From: Haematococcus lacustris
Lineage: Eukaryota > Chlorophyta > Chlorophyceae > Chlamydomonadales > Haematococcaceae
Direction of reading: 5' to 3'
Assembly (NCBI GenBank): GCA_030144725.1
Contig: JASKMD010000008.1
Location: 9,150,787-9,214,786 of the forward strand
DNA length: 64,000 bases
Shown here: positions 34,301-45,834 of the stretch, piece after piece
How the letters are laid out: every line of letters begins with the position of its first letter
Numbering within the stretch: the stretch's first letter is position 1
Program-made: the position numbers and the translations under genes
Notes under the pieces: generated by a model
What the model saw: the letters and a program-made list of their open reading frames with translations, nothing else
What the model was told of the DNA's origin: nothing
Databases searched by the model: none

Positions 34301-36553
34301 AGCCTTTCACCCCACCCAGCCCCACTGAAGCCCACCAAGCCCATGTCATCTTCCAGCTGCCCAGGCCCAGGCAGGACACCACCCACACACCCCTCCCCCA
34401 CCAACCTGGGGATGACATACAGGCAGGAGTTGTCCGGGGTGGCTGGCACCAGGGGCAGCCAGGCGGTGGTGTACCTGCAGCCACACACTGTGCCCCTCAC
34501 ACACACCCTCACACACACCCTCTGCGCGCAGTAGGCTGGCTGGGGCAAGCAGGGTAGGAAAAACTGGTAGGGGCATGACTGTGCGCACGGATGTGTGTGA
34601 AGCCTGTTGCTCTGCATGACAGCGGTGGAGGGAGCAATGAGTGGAGGGTTCAACAGTCAGTGGAGGGCACAACCAGCGATGGAGGGTATGCCAGCCAGGT
34701 CATGTTCAACGTCCCAGGTCAAAGGCCAAAGGCCAAGGTTAGTGCGTTGAGGGGTTTGGGCTCAACCATTAGAGCAGGTCAGGTCAGGGACAGAGCTGGA
34801 GTGAGAGTAGCGGTCGGGCTTACTGCTACTTGACAATGAGAGGGGCCCAGCAACAGATGAGGTGGGAGTGGTATGGTTGGCAGTGGGAGGGTGCAGGGCA
34901 GGTGAGGGCTGCGGGGCAGGGCTGTGCGGGCAGCTGGCCTCACATTGCGCTGCCATCAGGCCTGAAGGTGTCAGGGGCTGAGTCCGGCTGCCGGTCACGG
35001 TGGGGTGAGAAGCCGGCGCCGCCCTGCCGGGGGTCTATGTGCCTACAGCCAGGGTCAACACGCTGCGAGTGTGGCTAAGATTGAGTTTGCTAGTGATGTA
35101 GGATTGCTCGCAAGCTCACGGTACCTAGGCCTGCCGTGGGCCATGGGTCAGAGTGTGGGGTGCCTGCTAGTCAGGTTGAGGTGCTGGGAGCAGCCCCCCT
35201 GGTGGGAGTCAGCACAGCAGCTGCTCACATGGGCAAGAGATGTAATGGGCGCATTGTGTATTGCCTTATTGTGAAGCACACAGTTGGTCATTCAGTTGCT
35301 GCTGCTGTCCCTGTCCCCTCCCCTGCTGCTCCTGCTGCTTCTGCTGCCCCTGCCCCTGCCCTGGCTGCAGCTCCTGCAGCCGCTGCTGCTACTCCTCCTG
35401 ACCCATGATGTGATTCAAGCCGTGGCTCGTGGCTAGCGTGCCTAAACAGAGCACCTAAACAGGGAGGGCGGCAGTGTAGCGGGGCGTCAAACCTGCCTAC
35501 ACCAGGCTCCCAGCCCTCGGCATCAGCGCATGCCCATTGTTATAAATGTTTATTGTTGTAAATGTTCTAGCATTTCTTACATGACATATTATTACTGTTG
35601 TTGTGCCTATTGTGAACCACATCCCCCAACACCATCATGGGTTGCGGCGGGGAGATGGCGGCAAGGGTGTACCTGACCAGCCGGTAGGGCTGCGTGCTGT
35701 CAGTGCGGTTGACAGGGGTGTTGGTAAAGGCATACGTCACCCATCACACGAGTCAATGCCCTATTGAAGGGAGGTGCATGAACATCACACAATTGTCACT
35801 TATAGCTTATGACATGGGTGCGATGGGTAGCATGCTGGGAGCTACACACCAGGCTAAGATGTCTAAGTTGCAGGTGTTTCCAGTTGTTGCTTGCATGACT
35901 GCGTCCAGCTGATGAATGATGTGCCACACTTCATCGTACATCTGCAGGCCACAAGTCAGGCATGAGGTAGAGCATAGACAGCAGCAGCTGAAGAAACTCA
36001 AGCTGGAGCTTGGCCTGATGCAAGTTGAGACAAGGGTTTCATGTGAGTCTGGCATTGGGGTTTGCAAGGGTGTCAGTAGTGTGTCAGCATCGCTCTCACT
36101 GTCACTGGGCGCGAAGTCTCTGCTGCTTCGGGACATTTACCTTAGTTGTAGTCGATGACTGGGTGGCTTAGCCCCTCACAGCCCCTCACAGCACCACACC
36201 ACCACACCTCCTACCACTCCTACTCGCTCCTACTACCCCGGGCTCACCAAAAGGAAGGTGGGTGGCCAGCCCTTTTGCATGAGCTGCTCAACAGCTGAGG
36301 CGAGCCTGCTCCAGTGGACATGCTGCCAAGGTAGCTGCTCGGGGGTGACCACGCAGGCCCCTTCTCGGTCGATCTGCTGGCGGATGGAGTCGGACACCCC
36401 CCCCGGCAGCCTCATCGGCTGGGGCAGACTCGAAAGGTCGCATTGATCGGAGACGTCAGTGACGCTCAGCTCAGGGCACACAGCCCGCCAGAAGGCAAGG
36501 TCGGAAAAATCTGCTAGCTGCACTTTTGCGCCGACTGCGCCATTGCCCCGCAT
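29422..36553 (-). CDS. Phytanoyl-CoA dioxygenase-like (Fe(II)/2-oxoglutarate) protein with long acidic tail
   Basis: Nine exons on minus: 36553-36248, 35941-35850, 35042-34944, 34474-34406, 33509-33369, 33090-32925, 32614-32562, 31392-30188, 30029-29422. They total 2,739 nt (912 aa), all phases consistent. Residues about 130-345 carry the double-stranded beta-helix signature of the PhyH family: GFSPHRDRQPDSAP gives the HxD iron ligands, YTTAWLPLVPATPDNSCLYV follows, the distal His lies in THRTIHWGS, and the 2OG-binding Arg lies in PRISLSFGCS. Expected chemistry is oxidation of an unknown substrate using O2 and 2-oxoglutarate. From residue about 310 to the end the protein is low-complexity: a poly-Ala run coded by a CTG array (31,253-31,300 plus), a long Asp/Glu block (ENQDDDDDDDDF), then a basic segment with TSKKRARATIK, possibly nuclear. 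The stop chosen at 29,422 is simply where the frame ends; an alternative 3' splice is possible. Confidence 0.8.
31253..31302 (+). repeat. (CTG)n in coding exon, encodes poly-alanine on minus
   Basis: Around 16 CTG units on plus, read as GCA (Ala) on minus in exon 8 of the dioxygenase-like gene. This is the only trinucleotide array in the window inside a supported coding exon. Confidence 0.8.
31766..32333 (+). repeat. (CCTGAC)n array, about 94 units, with CCTTAA variants
   Basis: A 570-bp hexamer array in the dioxygenase intron between exons 32,562 and 31,392. Four variant units reading CCTTAACC occur near 31,900, 32,014, 32,152 and 32,249; their spacing is 114, 138 and about 96 bases, all multiples of six. 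On the gene's coding strand it is GGGTCA. Confidence 0.95.
32747..32898 (+). repeat. (CCCTGC)n array, about 25 units
   Basis: Pure hexamer array in the dioxygenase intron between 32,924 and 32,615; it begins soon after the donor on the minus strand. Confidence 0.95.
33965..34170 (-). repeat. Dispersed repeat family B, copy 2
   Basis: Diverged reverse-complement relative of 12,240-12,430; words such as TAGCGCGATGCGC and CGACCTTACTTGGA are conserved in order. It lies in an intron of the dioxygenase-like gene. Confidence 0.55.
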
Positions 36554-36697
36554 CTCTAGGCGCGAAAAGCCGAGTGAAGGTCATCGGTGCGATGCACTCT
36601 ATTTCGCGGAGACTTCACACATCGAAGCTTTCACTCCATTGCTGCTTATTTTGTTCATATCCCTGAACACAGTTGAGGCTCTCCCGGCTAGCGCAGC
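36554..36697. promoter_or_regulatory. Probable shared promoter of two divergent genes
   Basis: Only about 145 bases separate the ATG of the minus-strand dioxygenase model (36,553) from the first ATG of the plus-strand unrecognised gene (36,698). If both starts are right, this interval must contain the promoters and at least parts of both 5' UTRs. No specific motif is claimed. Confidence 0.3.
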
Positions 36698-39600
36698 ATG
36701 CTACTGCAGGCAGGGCAATTGACACCTAGGGCGCCCGCTCCGCAACTAAGTAGGGTAAATCCAAACTGTCAGTGTAGCCGACAATTAACAGAGTGCAAGA
36801 GCAAAGGCGGCCTCCCGTTGGCAGCTGTCAGCAGTGAGCCTCCCGCAGGCTACACCACCGTTCCCTTAGACAGCCTGCCTAAGCCACACCCTAAGGCACA
36901 AAAGACTCTGAGCAAGGCCAAAGGGATTGCGCAGGTCTGTACACAGCTTGCCGCCCAGGGTATTGCTTACACTCAGTGGCTCTGGCCTGCCTGCCTGGCT
37001 GTGCCATTTACAGCAGACAGGGGCCAACCAAGCAGTGATTGACACCCTGAACAGCGTCAGCTTCACGATCGTGGGCGACGACACAGACTTGAACTGGGCG
37101 GTGGCTCAGGTCAGCCCCTGGGTACACAGGACACTGGGCTGTGGCAACCCCATCGCTGCTGCACATGGAAAGCTTTGCACACATGGAGGCAGCATGTCAT
37201 GGCTGCCATGCCAATCCTTGGTGAGCATGCCATGATCTGATGGTTGGCCCTGCCATGCCTGCTGGCTGACCAGGGGCTTTCGAAGCGCATCGGCTGGTTT
37301 GCTGTCAGCACGGCCTCCATCCTGGCAGGTATGCACAAGGTGGAGGTGGATGCTGGCAGCCCGGCCCCTGCTGCCCCTGCTGAACTCCCTAAAGCAGTTC
37401 AGGTGGGGCCAGGAGGGCAGGAGGCCAGGAGGGCAGGAGGCCAGGAGGGCAGGAGGGCAGGAAGGCAGGAGGGTAGGAGGGGCAGGAGGGCAGTTGGATC
37501 AGGACTTGATGCGGGAGAAGCTTAGCTTGGCCTTGCCAGATACGTGCTGTCATCCGCACAGCTAGTGCAGATCAGAATGAGGCCATGTGGGCTTGCGGGG
37601 AAACTGTGTGGTTGCCGACAGTTGTGACAGTTGTGACAGCAATACCGGAACGCACTCTTGCACCCTTGACCATATGACTAGGTTTGGCCAAGTCCATGCA
37701 TATACGTTGGTGTACGTACGTATGCAGCCTTAGATACATATGTTGACTGTTAGATATCGTAGGCTTGGCCGTAGGTTTGATGTCAAAGCTCTACCAGCAT
37801 CTAACACAACAATCAACCATCTGAATAGTTGGCTGACAAAGACATTGAGGGGTTTACACTTGGTTAGGACACACAACTGGCCTGCCTGCCTGCCTGCCAT
37901 GCCACTGTATACACCACTGACATGTTATGTACACAGTATTCGTATGCCTACCCATAGTGGGAGTTTGTATTGTTGTACCTGCATCCTTACTTCTGCAAAT
38001 TGACGACCTTGCGAATACGATCTGCCCTCTGGACCTACAGGTACAGTACATACATGCATATGTACGTATAAGCCGTCTTTGTTGTTGCCGCATGCAGGTC
38101 TAAACCTAACCCTCACCCCGCAACCCACAGGTCCCTAAGACTCTGTTGACTGCAACGCTGTTGGCTGAGGGGTCACTCAAGGCTGCTGTTTCACTGCTGT
38201 TTCAATGCACAATGCTGTTTTTGCTGTTTGTGCTGTTTCAATGCACAATGCTGCATGCTGCCGTGCAGGCCCACACCCCGTTGGCAGCAACAGGAGCAGC
38301 AGATGGCACGGGTTCCATGGTGCTCAGCCAGGCACACAGACCGGCAGATGCAGGTCAACCGGGTGACTCAGCCCCATCACCAGCAGGAGCACCCTCAGGA
38401 GCAGCAGCTCACACGACAGCAAGCATGGTGGACGCAGGCATGGGCAGTGGTAGCAAGCCCGTAGCATTGACAAAAGCAGGGCCGCGGTCAGGCAGCGAGG
38501 CAGACAACGTGAACAGCGCCAGGCAAGCAGCCCTGCTGGCCAAGCTGGGGGAAGACAGGCTGGCACTCGGTGAGGGGCCTGCCTGGCTGGCTGGCTGACT
38601 GATGGGTCAGGGGCATGCTGAACAGCAGTGCGCACCTAGCCTGGCTCACGCTGTCTGGGTATGAGGGGTGCCAGCTGGATCAGGAATGGGTGATGCGGTA
38701 GGGTGTGGTGCTGACAGCTGTGGCAGGATCGGTGCAGCTGCACTGGAGATGGCGGCGCAAGCGGTGATGTTGGTAGAGGGGCGGGAGTGGCAGCAACTCT
38801 CTTGGCAGGACTTGCTTCATGTACTAGTCTGGCCCACAGCGAACCTGGCTGCTGGCGTGTCCTACTCTCAGCTAAATGTCCTGGCTGCCCAGGAGCCCCA
38901 GGCGGCCCTACCCTGCCTGCTGGCTGCAGCGGCCCAGGAGCTCGCGGTGTTGCAAGGGCTGCGCAGTCAGAAGCGCGTCATCACCAGCACCTTGGCGCAG
39001 GGCGCAGCCTCTGACCCCGGCACCTACCGCGACCTGTGGGGCTCCTTCATTGTGTGGGTTGGTAAGCAGAGCCTGACGGCATGACCCTGTTGCTAGCCAG
39101 CAGAGCAGATGGCTGACCAGATGGCTGGCTGGGGCCAGGCGGTGTTGCTGCTGTGGGGGTGGTTACGAAAGGTTATGAAACACGGCTCCTGTTTGAGCAG
39201 CGTTGCAGAGCCTCGGCTGATGCTGCCACTGCTGACGCTGATGCTGACGATACCACTTCATCACCCCTGCTGTTTCTATTGCCGCTATTGCTGATGCGAT
39301 TGACACTGGTTCTTTACTGTGTTTGTCCGGTGAAGCGCTGCCTCTTAGTGAGGGCCTCTTTTTCCTTCACACTTCATCCCTCCTGCTGCTGCCTGCTGCC
39401 TGCATGTGGCTGTAGATGAGGAGGACAGCCGGCTGCCCAAGCCAGAGACGCCTGCTCGGGGTGTGGTGGCCCAGCACGCTGAGGTGGCTCTGACTTTTCA
39501 CAAGTCACGGGGCTTTGGTAGCAGGCAGGCCAGCACAGCGGACAAGGCCAGGACAATGCTGGACACGCTGATGAAGCAGCTGGTGGGTCATCAGCAGGGC

Positions 39601-40219
39601 GGTCAGCAGCAGCAGCAGTGGCAGTGGCATCATCAGCAGCAGCAGCAGGGGCACCTGGCAGGTTGCACATCTTGCACAAGCTGCAAGTCCAGAGCTGATG
39701 TTTTAGCGACAATGGTCAAGGCAGAGCTGGGCGGGTACGGCTGGGTGGAGGAGGCTGGTGCCAGAGTACCTATTTGGGATCAGATCCCGGGATCTGTAGA
39801 GCGGTGCGGGTGCGGGTGTAGGGTCCCAGGTGGCGTCAGGCGTCTCACAGCCGTACTTGGTATAGCGTGCCAGGCTTGTATAGATCAGGCTGAGCTCAGG
39901 GGCTACATCCGTGGACTTCTGCAAAGCTGGGTCCAAAGCCCAACCCATGGACAGCTTCTGAATTGATGACACAGCCTTCCATGCATGGGCATGGATGCAG
40001 TCCATGGAGTGATGAACAATGGTGGGATGGGTGCTGTTGCAGGTCCAATACCTGAACACCAACCCAGAGATCGTGCAGAACAAGTTGAAGTACGTTGCCT
40101 ACGGCTGCAGAGGCGACTGGCCCAATGTGAAACCACCAGAGTGGTCGCCGGTGCATGACGCCCTGCAACGCCCTGCTCCACCAACACCAGCTGCGCCTTC
40201 TGGCCCGCAGCAGTCATAG
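36698..40219 (+). CDS. Unrecognised multi-exon gene
   Basis: I do not recognise the family. Supported exons with compatible phases: 36698-36934, 37014-37109, 37274-37328; then, after a gap that needs at least one unfound exon, 38131-38569 (start approximate), 38702-39061, 39416-39582 and 40043-40219 with TAG. The protein has no obvious signal peptide or ATPase-type motif. Conserved-looking stretches are ANQAVIDTLNSVSFTIVGDD, LSKRIGWFAVSTASILAG, LEMAAQAVMLVEGREW, a helical LGLRSQKR-like GLRSQKRVITSTLAQ, and near the end YLNTNPEIVQNKLKYVAYG. The final 15 residues are Pro/Ala-rich. The central part (38,269-38,480) is low-complexity. It is divergent from the dioxygenase gene and convergent with the UBX gene. 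Junction agreement in the last four exons makes a real gene likely. Confidence 0.45.
37353..37490 (+). repeat. Dispersed repeat copy A, second copy
   Basis: Matches 1,553-1,680 (CCCGGCCCCTGCTGCCCCTG, then GAACTCCCTAAAGC, then a GGAGGGCAGGA purine array), immediately after the exon of the unrecognised gene ending at 37,328. Confidence 0.6.
39309..39365 (-). repeat. 50-bp fragment shared with 54,074-54,130
   Basis: On minus it reads AAAGAGGCCCTCACTAAGAG and on through CTTCACCGGACAAACACAG, nearly identical to 54,078-54,126 on plus. There the frame gives EKEALAKRQRFTGQTQ and a stop, so it looks like the C-terminal end of some mobile-element ORF. Confidence 0.65.
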
Positions 40220-41160
40220 GGTCAGCTCCTGAGGAAGGGGCCGGTTGCCGTGGGAATGAAACATTTGAACTGGTCGTACAGGGCGTTCGGATGGCAGCAT
40301 GGGCTACCCCTGCTCCAATGGTTGCTGCCATCACCACCCTACTGTTCTATTCTTCTTCTTTTTCTTCTGGTGCGTCAACACCAGGCTCTCCCACTCATGC
40401 CCCATGTGGCAGCTGGCAATGGATGCTGTGGTACAAGAAGCAAAGGCCCCCACGCTGGTCACATGGACAGATGGCTTTGGTGTGTGAATCATGTAATGGA
40501 CATCACTTCCGCCCCACTCCGGTTGCCGGCACTCCGGTTGGATGGCGACCTGATGGTTTCCAGGGGGCGTTGCACGTTCAACCCAAAGCGATAGAAATTG
40601 AGGCAGGGGTTAGTGTCCCGGTATAGCCACCCTTTTGCTTGGGGTTGCCTGGGGTGGTGGCACTGGGCCAGGTGCAGCTGGGGGAGGGGGGCGGGGGAAG
40701 GGGGAGGTGAGGCTTGGGTAAGGGTAAGGGTGGTTTGGCCAGAGGGAGGGGGAACCTGAGCGGGGGGAGCTGGGCAGGGAGAGGGGCAGGGAGAGGGGCA
40801 AGAGGGGCCTGGGCAGGGGGAGGTGGGGCTTGGGTAAGGGTATGAGTGGCTTGACCAGAGGGAGGTAAAACCTGAGCGGGGGCCTCGGCGGTGAGGCAAG
40901 CATAGTCAGCGGGTGAGATGACGGGTGCGGGTACAGTAACACTGAGGAAACAATGCTAAGACCACACAGCCCTTCTTAAATAACGGTATTCACAAATTAA
41001 CTTATGCGGCGATGGGCGGTTTTCAATACTCAGTGGTGCATTGTAAAGAAGGATGCTGTGTACAAGAAGCTCTGCATTGAACGGTAATGACTTGCCAGGG
41101 GTATAGCCCTAGACAAGCCAACACTGTGTCGTGCACAAGTGCACTGTGCCGCATCCTGTG
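40220..41160. other. Convergent 3' flanks; imperfect G-rich repeats
   Basis: Between the stop of the plus gene (40,219) and the UBX stop (41,161). Around 40,705-40,885 a unit with GGCTTGGGTAAGGGTA, then GACCAGAGGGAGG and ACCTGAGCGGGGG occurs twice, about 118 bases apart. No gene is supported. Confidence 0.4.
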
Positions 41161-44100
41161 TCAAGCATCCTGTGGCTGGACAAATAAAGCGGCTTGCGGC
41201 GCTAAGCCCTCCTCCCGTAGACTGGCAGCGGCCATCGCGCCGTCCCTCTCAAACACCTTGCGTGGGTAGTTGCTGACCTGCGGCAGCGCAACACGCAAGC
41301 AATGTCCCCAGCATTGCGCGACGCACAAAGTGATAGGAGCCTGAATGTGGCACGGCGGTACAACAAGCCAAAGCTGCCCATCACATCGTATGATGGTTGA
41401 CTATTTGACGTTGACATCTGTCTCGCAGTGCTGAAGCAGCCTCCTGTCTGACTCACCAGGTTATAGTTAAGGTAGTTGGTTGAGTCCAGGCTGTCGACGA
41501 AGTCAAACACGTGTCCCACTGTGGCGTCAGGCAGGAAGCTGCGCACAGCATTGACGCCGTCTGGTAGGCGGACGCGGATGAGCGCGACACCGGCTGTGCC
41601 AGGTGCAGGTTCCGGCGCTAATGCAGCTCGCTTGTCTCGTCGCCGTTGTTGGATAGTGCTGGCTAAGGCTTCCAGGCGAGCTGCTTCCGCTTCGACCGCT
41701 GCCCTGCGAGGTTCAGTGTAACCCAGGGCCAGGCTCACCACTCCTTCCCTTTGATCCGTCTCGTTTCTCCGTACTTCGTACTGCTTGTATGTCTGTTTGT
41801 CCTTTCATCCTCTCTGTGTGGTCCTCTCCTTTCTGTTTCATTGACCAGCTGCAGCTGCCGAGCAGCACCATCTGCCACACCACACTGCTCCAGTCTCCGC
41901 CTCACCCCCACGCCAACCCAGCCAACCCAGCCCACCTCGCCCTGGCCCACACCCCAGCTTGCCCTGACCCCAACCACCCTACCTGAAACCACCCAACCCA
42001 TCCCCCCTCATCACCCTTGCGCACCTGGCTTCCGCTTCCGCTTCTGCTGCCCTGCGTGCCGCTGCCTCCTGCTCCTGCAGCTCCTGCTGCCTGGCGGCTT
42101 CCCGCTGCCGGTCAGCTGCCAGCGATGCCTCGTACTCTGCATTCTGCTCACTCATGATGCGACGTGCCATCTCCTGCAGCCAACCCACACACGCTGCTTG
42201 ACAAGCTCAAAAGCTGAGCGGCTAAGCAGCTGAAAGTTAGGCAGGGGGTTAAGCAGCTGAGCAGCTCAGGAGCTCAGCAGGTAGCTGACAAGGTGTACAC
42301 AGCCACTGACTCAGCTGCCTCCTCTTGCTCCCCTTTCTTGCGGCATCGAAGCATCTGAGCTGTCCAGGGCTGTCGACACAAGCAAGGGTAGCCACCAGCC
42401 TGCTTTGTTTCCTTATGTTGTAGGACACACATGGCAGATTGCAGATAGCCCTAGTGACTTGGTGGTTGTTGGTTGGGTGGGTGTTTTGTTGGTTGGTGTG
42501 CGCACCCTCTCTTGCAGCTCTGCCCTCTGCACCACCAGCATGGCTCCTTGGTCTGCCACAGTGCGGGTCAGCAGAGCCAGCAGAGCACCCTCCAGCAGCA
42601 AACCACAACCCTGGCAGGCGCTCACCATGCGCACCTGCATGGGCATCACCACAATAACCACTTCAACCATCATGCTTCGAGTGGTGACCTGGCAGCTCTC
42701 ACCGGGCTTTGGCTTGTCCGTGTTTGCCTCAAACGAGGTAAAGAGGAAGACTTCAACAAGGCAGCCGTGGCACTGGAAAGGAAGAGCTCTTCAAGAACCA
42801 TGAGCCGTGGTATGCTCTATGCAGTTTTTACTTTTGCAGCTAGGGATTCTGTCGTCATGTTTTGCAGCGGCGCCTGTTATACAACAGCCCTGGCTGAGCT
42901 GCAAGGGGGAGTTCTCACACATTGAATGAGTGCTGTAAGCCAGGCATGCGGCCAGGGGCTGCGCCGCTGCTGCTGCTGCTGTGATGGATGACCACATGGA
43001 GTGAGGTACTCTGCTGTGGGCCCAGCCAGCTGTGCCAACAGTATGCTCTGTGTAAGGAGCCTGGCTGCTTCAAACGCAACACCTGGCTGGTCGCCACACC
43101 TGCTGCTGCTCTCCCGGCTGCGGCTGCTGCTGCTGCTATGGCTGTGGTGCTGCAGAAGACATCGCTGCGGGCCCAGCTGCCAATCCCGCCAGTGAGCTTC
43201 GTACTGAGGCACAACAGTTTAGGTGCGGCAGCAGGGTGGGTGCAGTGTTGTTATCGAAACGTGCAAGAGCTGCAGGGGCCTACCTGGTTGTCTGTGCCCA
43301 GGGTCAGCAGCGCCACAAAGGGGTAGGTGGTGGCGCCCAGCCGGTAGGTAAGCTGCATGCATGGATGCATGCACAAACATTGCATGCACTCAGCTTCAGC
43401 AAAACATGCCCATGCACTTGCACATTGCGATGTTTGCACCTCAGAAGTCAGGCACCTCAGAAGTCAGTCCCACATGGAGTTCCAGCTGTTTAAACTAAGC
43501 TTCCGTCTATACTCACTGCATGGGCATCTGGCTTGCGTACATCCCCACCCCAGCACACCACATGCTGTGAGGTGCTGTCCACCACTGCTGGGCTGCACAG
43601 CACGCGGTGGCAGAACAGGTCCGTGTCCTGCAGGGGCGGCACACCACACCGGGCACAACAGGTGACAGTCAGCCACATCAGGCACCACACAGCTACACTG
43701 GACGGCAGACAGGTCCAGGGGCTGCACGGCAGGTTCTTTTTCTTGTTTGCCGGTTCACCACCATCTCGTAGCGCAAAGCGAGCTCCGAGATGTGGCATTT
43801 TATAGCAAACGTTATAGATAATGCTGTAAAGACATGTTGCTGCACAGGGTGACCTTCCCTAGCAGAGTGCTCAGCCCAGGAACAGACCCAGGCCAGGGTC
43901 AGAGCCAGGATCAGGTTGAGATCTAAATCGGGCCTGGGAACAAGGCAGAGGGCTGGGGCAGGGGTGAAGGTAGAGACAGGGCTCTGCTCCTCATGCGCCC
44001 CTCTATGCGCCCCTGCCTGTCTGCCCGCCCACCTGCCAGTTTTGCTGCCTGCCTTGTGCCCGCCCTGTCTGCCCTCTACACTGCTCACTATGCACTGCTG

Positions 44101-45834
44101 CTGGCCAGCCTGCCTGGTGTGCTGCTAGGCATCAGACACAACAATGGAGACCTCCTCTGCACCCAACCACACTGATGCTCAGGGGCTGCTGGCCTCCTGC
44201 TACGGCTAAGCGGCTGCTATACGGCTGCCTGCTGCTGCCTGCTAGCATCCTGCTGCTGCCTTCTGCTGCATGCTGGCCTCCTGCTGCTGCCTGCTGCCAG
44301 CTGACCTCATGTAGTGGGGAGTGAAGGTACACCAGCAGGAACTTGTGAGCGGCACGGGCTGTCTGCAGCGCCTGCTGCACCCCTGCCACCTCAAACACGG
44401 GGTGTCGATCCCCGTACCTGGCCTGCAGCCAGGGCAGGGGTCAGCCTGGTGCCAGACCTGAACTATGTGGAAGACAAGCAGGCTGGGCCTGACGGGACCA
44501 GGTGGGCCAGGAGGGATGGGGTGGGGAGAGAGGGCACCCTTGGGCATAGGGGCAAGACCAAGGCAAGCTTGGCCACTTAGCTGTGGCAGTTGTGACAGTT
44601 GGCCATGCTTGCAGGCAGCTGAGTCTGTCATGGTAGGTGCTCAGTCGTGTGCTGCTGGAGGGTTTAAGCAGCACTACTGGCAATGCCACTGCCCGCCTTG
44701 CCTGTTTAGGATGCGCCGCACCAGACTGCCCTGCCTCACACCTTGACCAGACTGCCTGTCCTGGGCCACACAGACTACCTTCCCTGCTAGCCCTGTTCCT
44801 AGGTAGGTGCCTAGCTTCCCAGCCCTGGCCCTGTCCTGGACCACACGGACCACCTGCTCTGTTAGCCCTGTTGAATCACAACCAGTCAGCAGCTGGCTGG
44901 CTTGCTGCTCACGCTGCCTGGCTTCCCAGCCCTGCTTGACTTGCTGCAACAGGTGTGACTGGCCGCTGTGTCACACCTGGAACTGCTGGATGAATTCGGC
45001 CGCTTGGGCAGCGGGCTCCGGCTCAGGAGCAGTGCCCAGCACCACGGCCAGTGTGCCTGTATAGGCACCCTTAACACATGCCTGAAAGCCTGTGCCTCAA
45101 GGAGGAGGGCTGGTGATGTCACAGAAGAGTGTGTGGAGGGCACAACACCTGGCCAGACCTAACTGGGAGGGTAGGCTGTGTGCCTGCTGCAGGTTCCTCC
45201 TGCATGTGTCTCATGCACTTCTGCTACTTTCTTGCAACTTCATGCCAGTGTGGCGCCGTGCTGCCCACACGTGACAGGTGCCACAGGGGGTCAGCGGGTA
45301 CCCATGCTCATGTGTTGCTGTGCTTGACAAGCTCCCTACCTCTCACGCTGCGCATCACTCCTCTGGGGAGCAGCCTATCACCAAGGAAGCCAGCTAGCCT
45401 GAAGCTGGTCTTCAGAGTAGCCCCCACTATCGCCAAGCCAGCCCCCAGGACGTGTACTGGGAGTCGCAGCAATAGAGGCACTTGGGATACGGGGCTACTT
45501 CGCTGCGCTTGCGAGCGATGCAAGGAAGGGGGCCCAGGTCGGGGAGGCGCTGGCGTTTGAGAGCGTGGGCCTGGCCCCGCGGATGTTGGTGGGGCAGGCA
45601 CGCCGTGATCTGCACCCTTCACCAAGTGCCAACTGGGTTTGCGATGCACAAGCAACCACGCGCGGGGGGACTACAACGGAAGAGCGGCAAGAAGGGTTTC
45701 TCACCGTAAAACATTTGGATTGCACCGTCCTCCTGCCCTCCTGCTGCGTCGAAGAGGAACTCGGCATGATGTAGGTCGACCCCCACGACCTGCGCTATTT
45801 GCGCGATGGCGCGCTGCCGCTGGTTGTCCTCCAT
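41161..45834 (-). CDS. UBA/UAS/UBX-domain protein, FAF2/UBXD8 (PUX10)-like
   Basis: Ten exons on minus: 45834-45705, 45609-45340, 45056-44977, 44422-44306, 43627-43517, 43352-43284, 42634-42506, 42173-42025, 41703-41457, 41277-41161. They total 1,419 nt (472 aa) with every phase agreeing; human FAF2 has a similar length. Order of parts: UBA-like domain at 1-43 (MEDNQRQRAIAQIAQVVGVD, AIQMFYG); a hydrophobic segment at about 90-115 (LLLRLPVHVLGAGLAIVGAT), where FAF2 has its membrane hairpin; thioredoxin-like UAS domain at about 161-300 (FLLVYLHSPLHE, VVCWGGDVRKPDAH, TYPFVALLTLG); a charged coiled coil at 303-365; and a UBX domain at 385-472 (ALIRVRLPDGVNAVRSFLPD, then the NYPRKVFE loop, the usual FPR turn being YPR). 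Such proteins recruit Cdc48/p97 to ubiquitinated cargo at the ER or lipid droplets. Confidence 0.9.

Noticed and set aside
42877..43214. Possible extra UBX exon in CAG-rich frames
   Set aside because: Joining 43,284 directly to 42,634 keeps phase and matches FAF2 length, so no exon is needed there.
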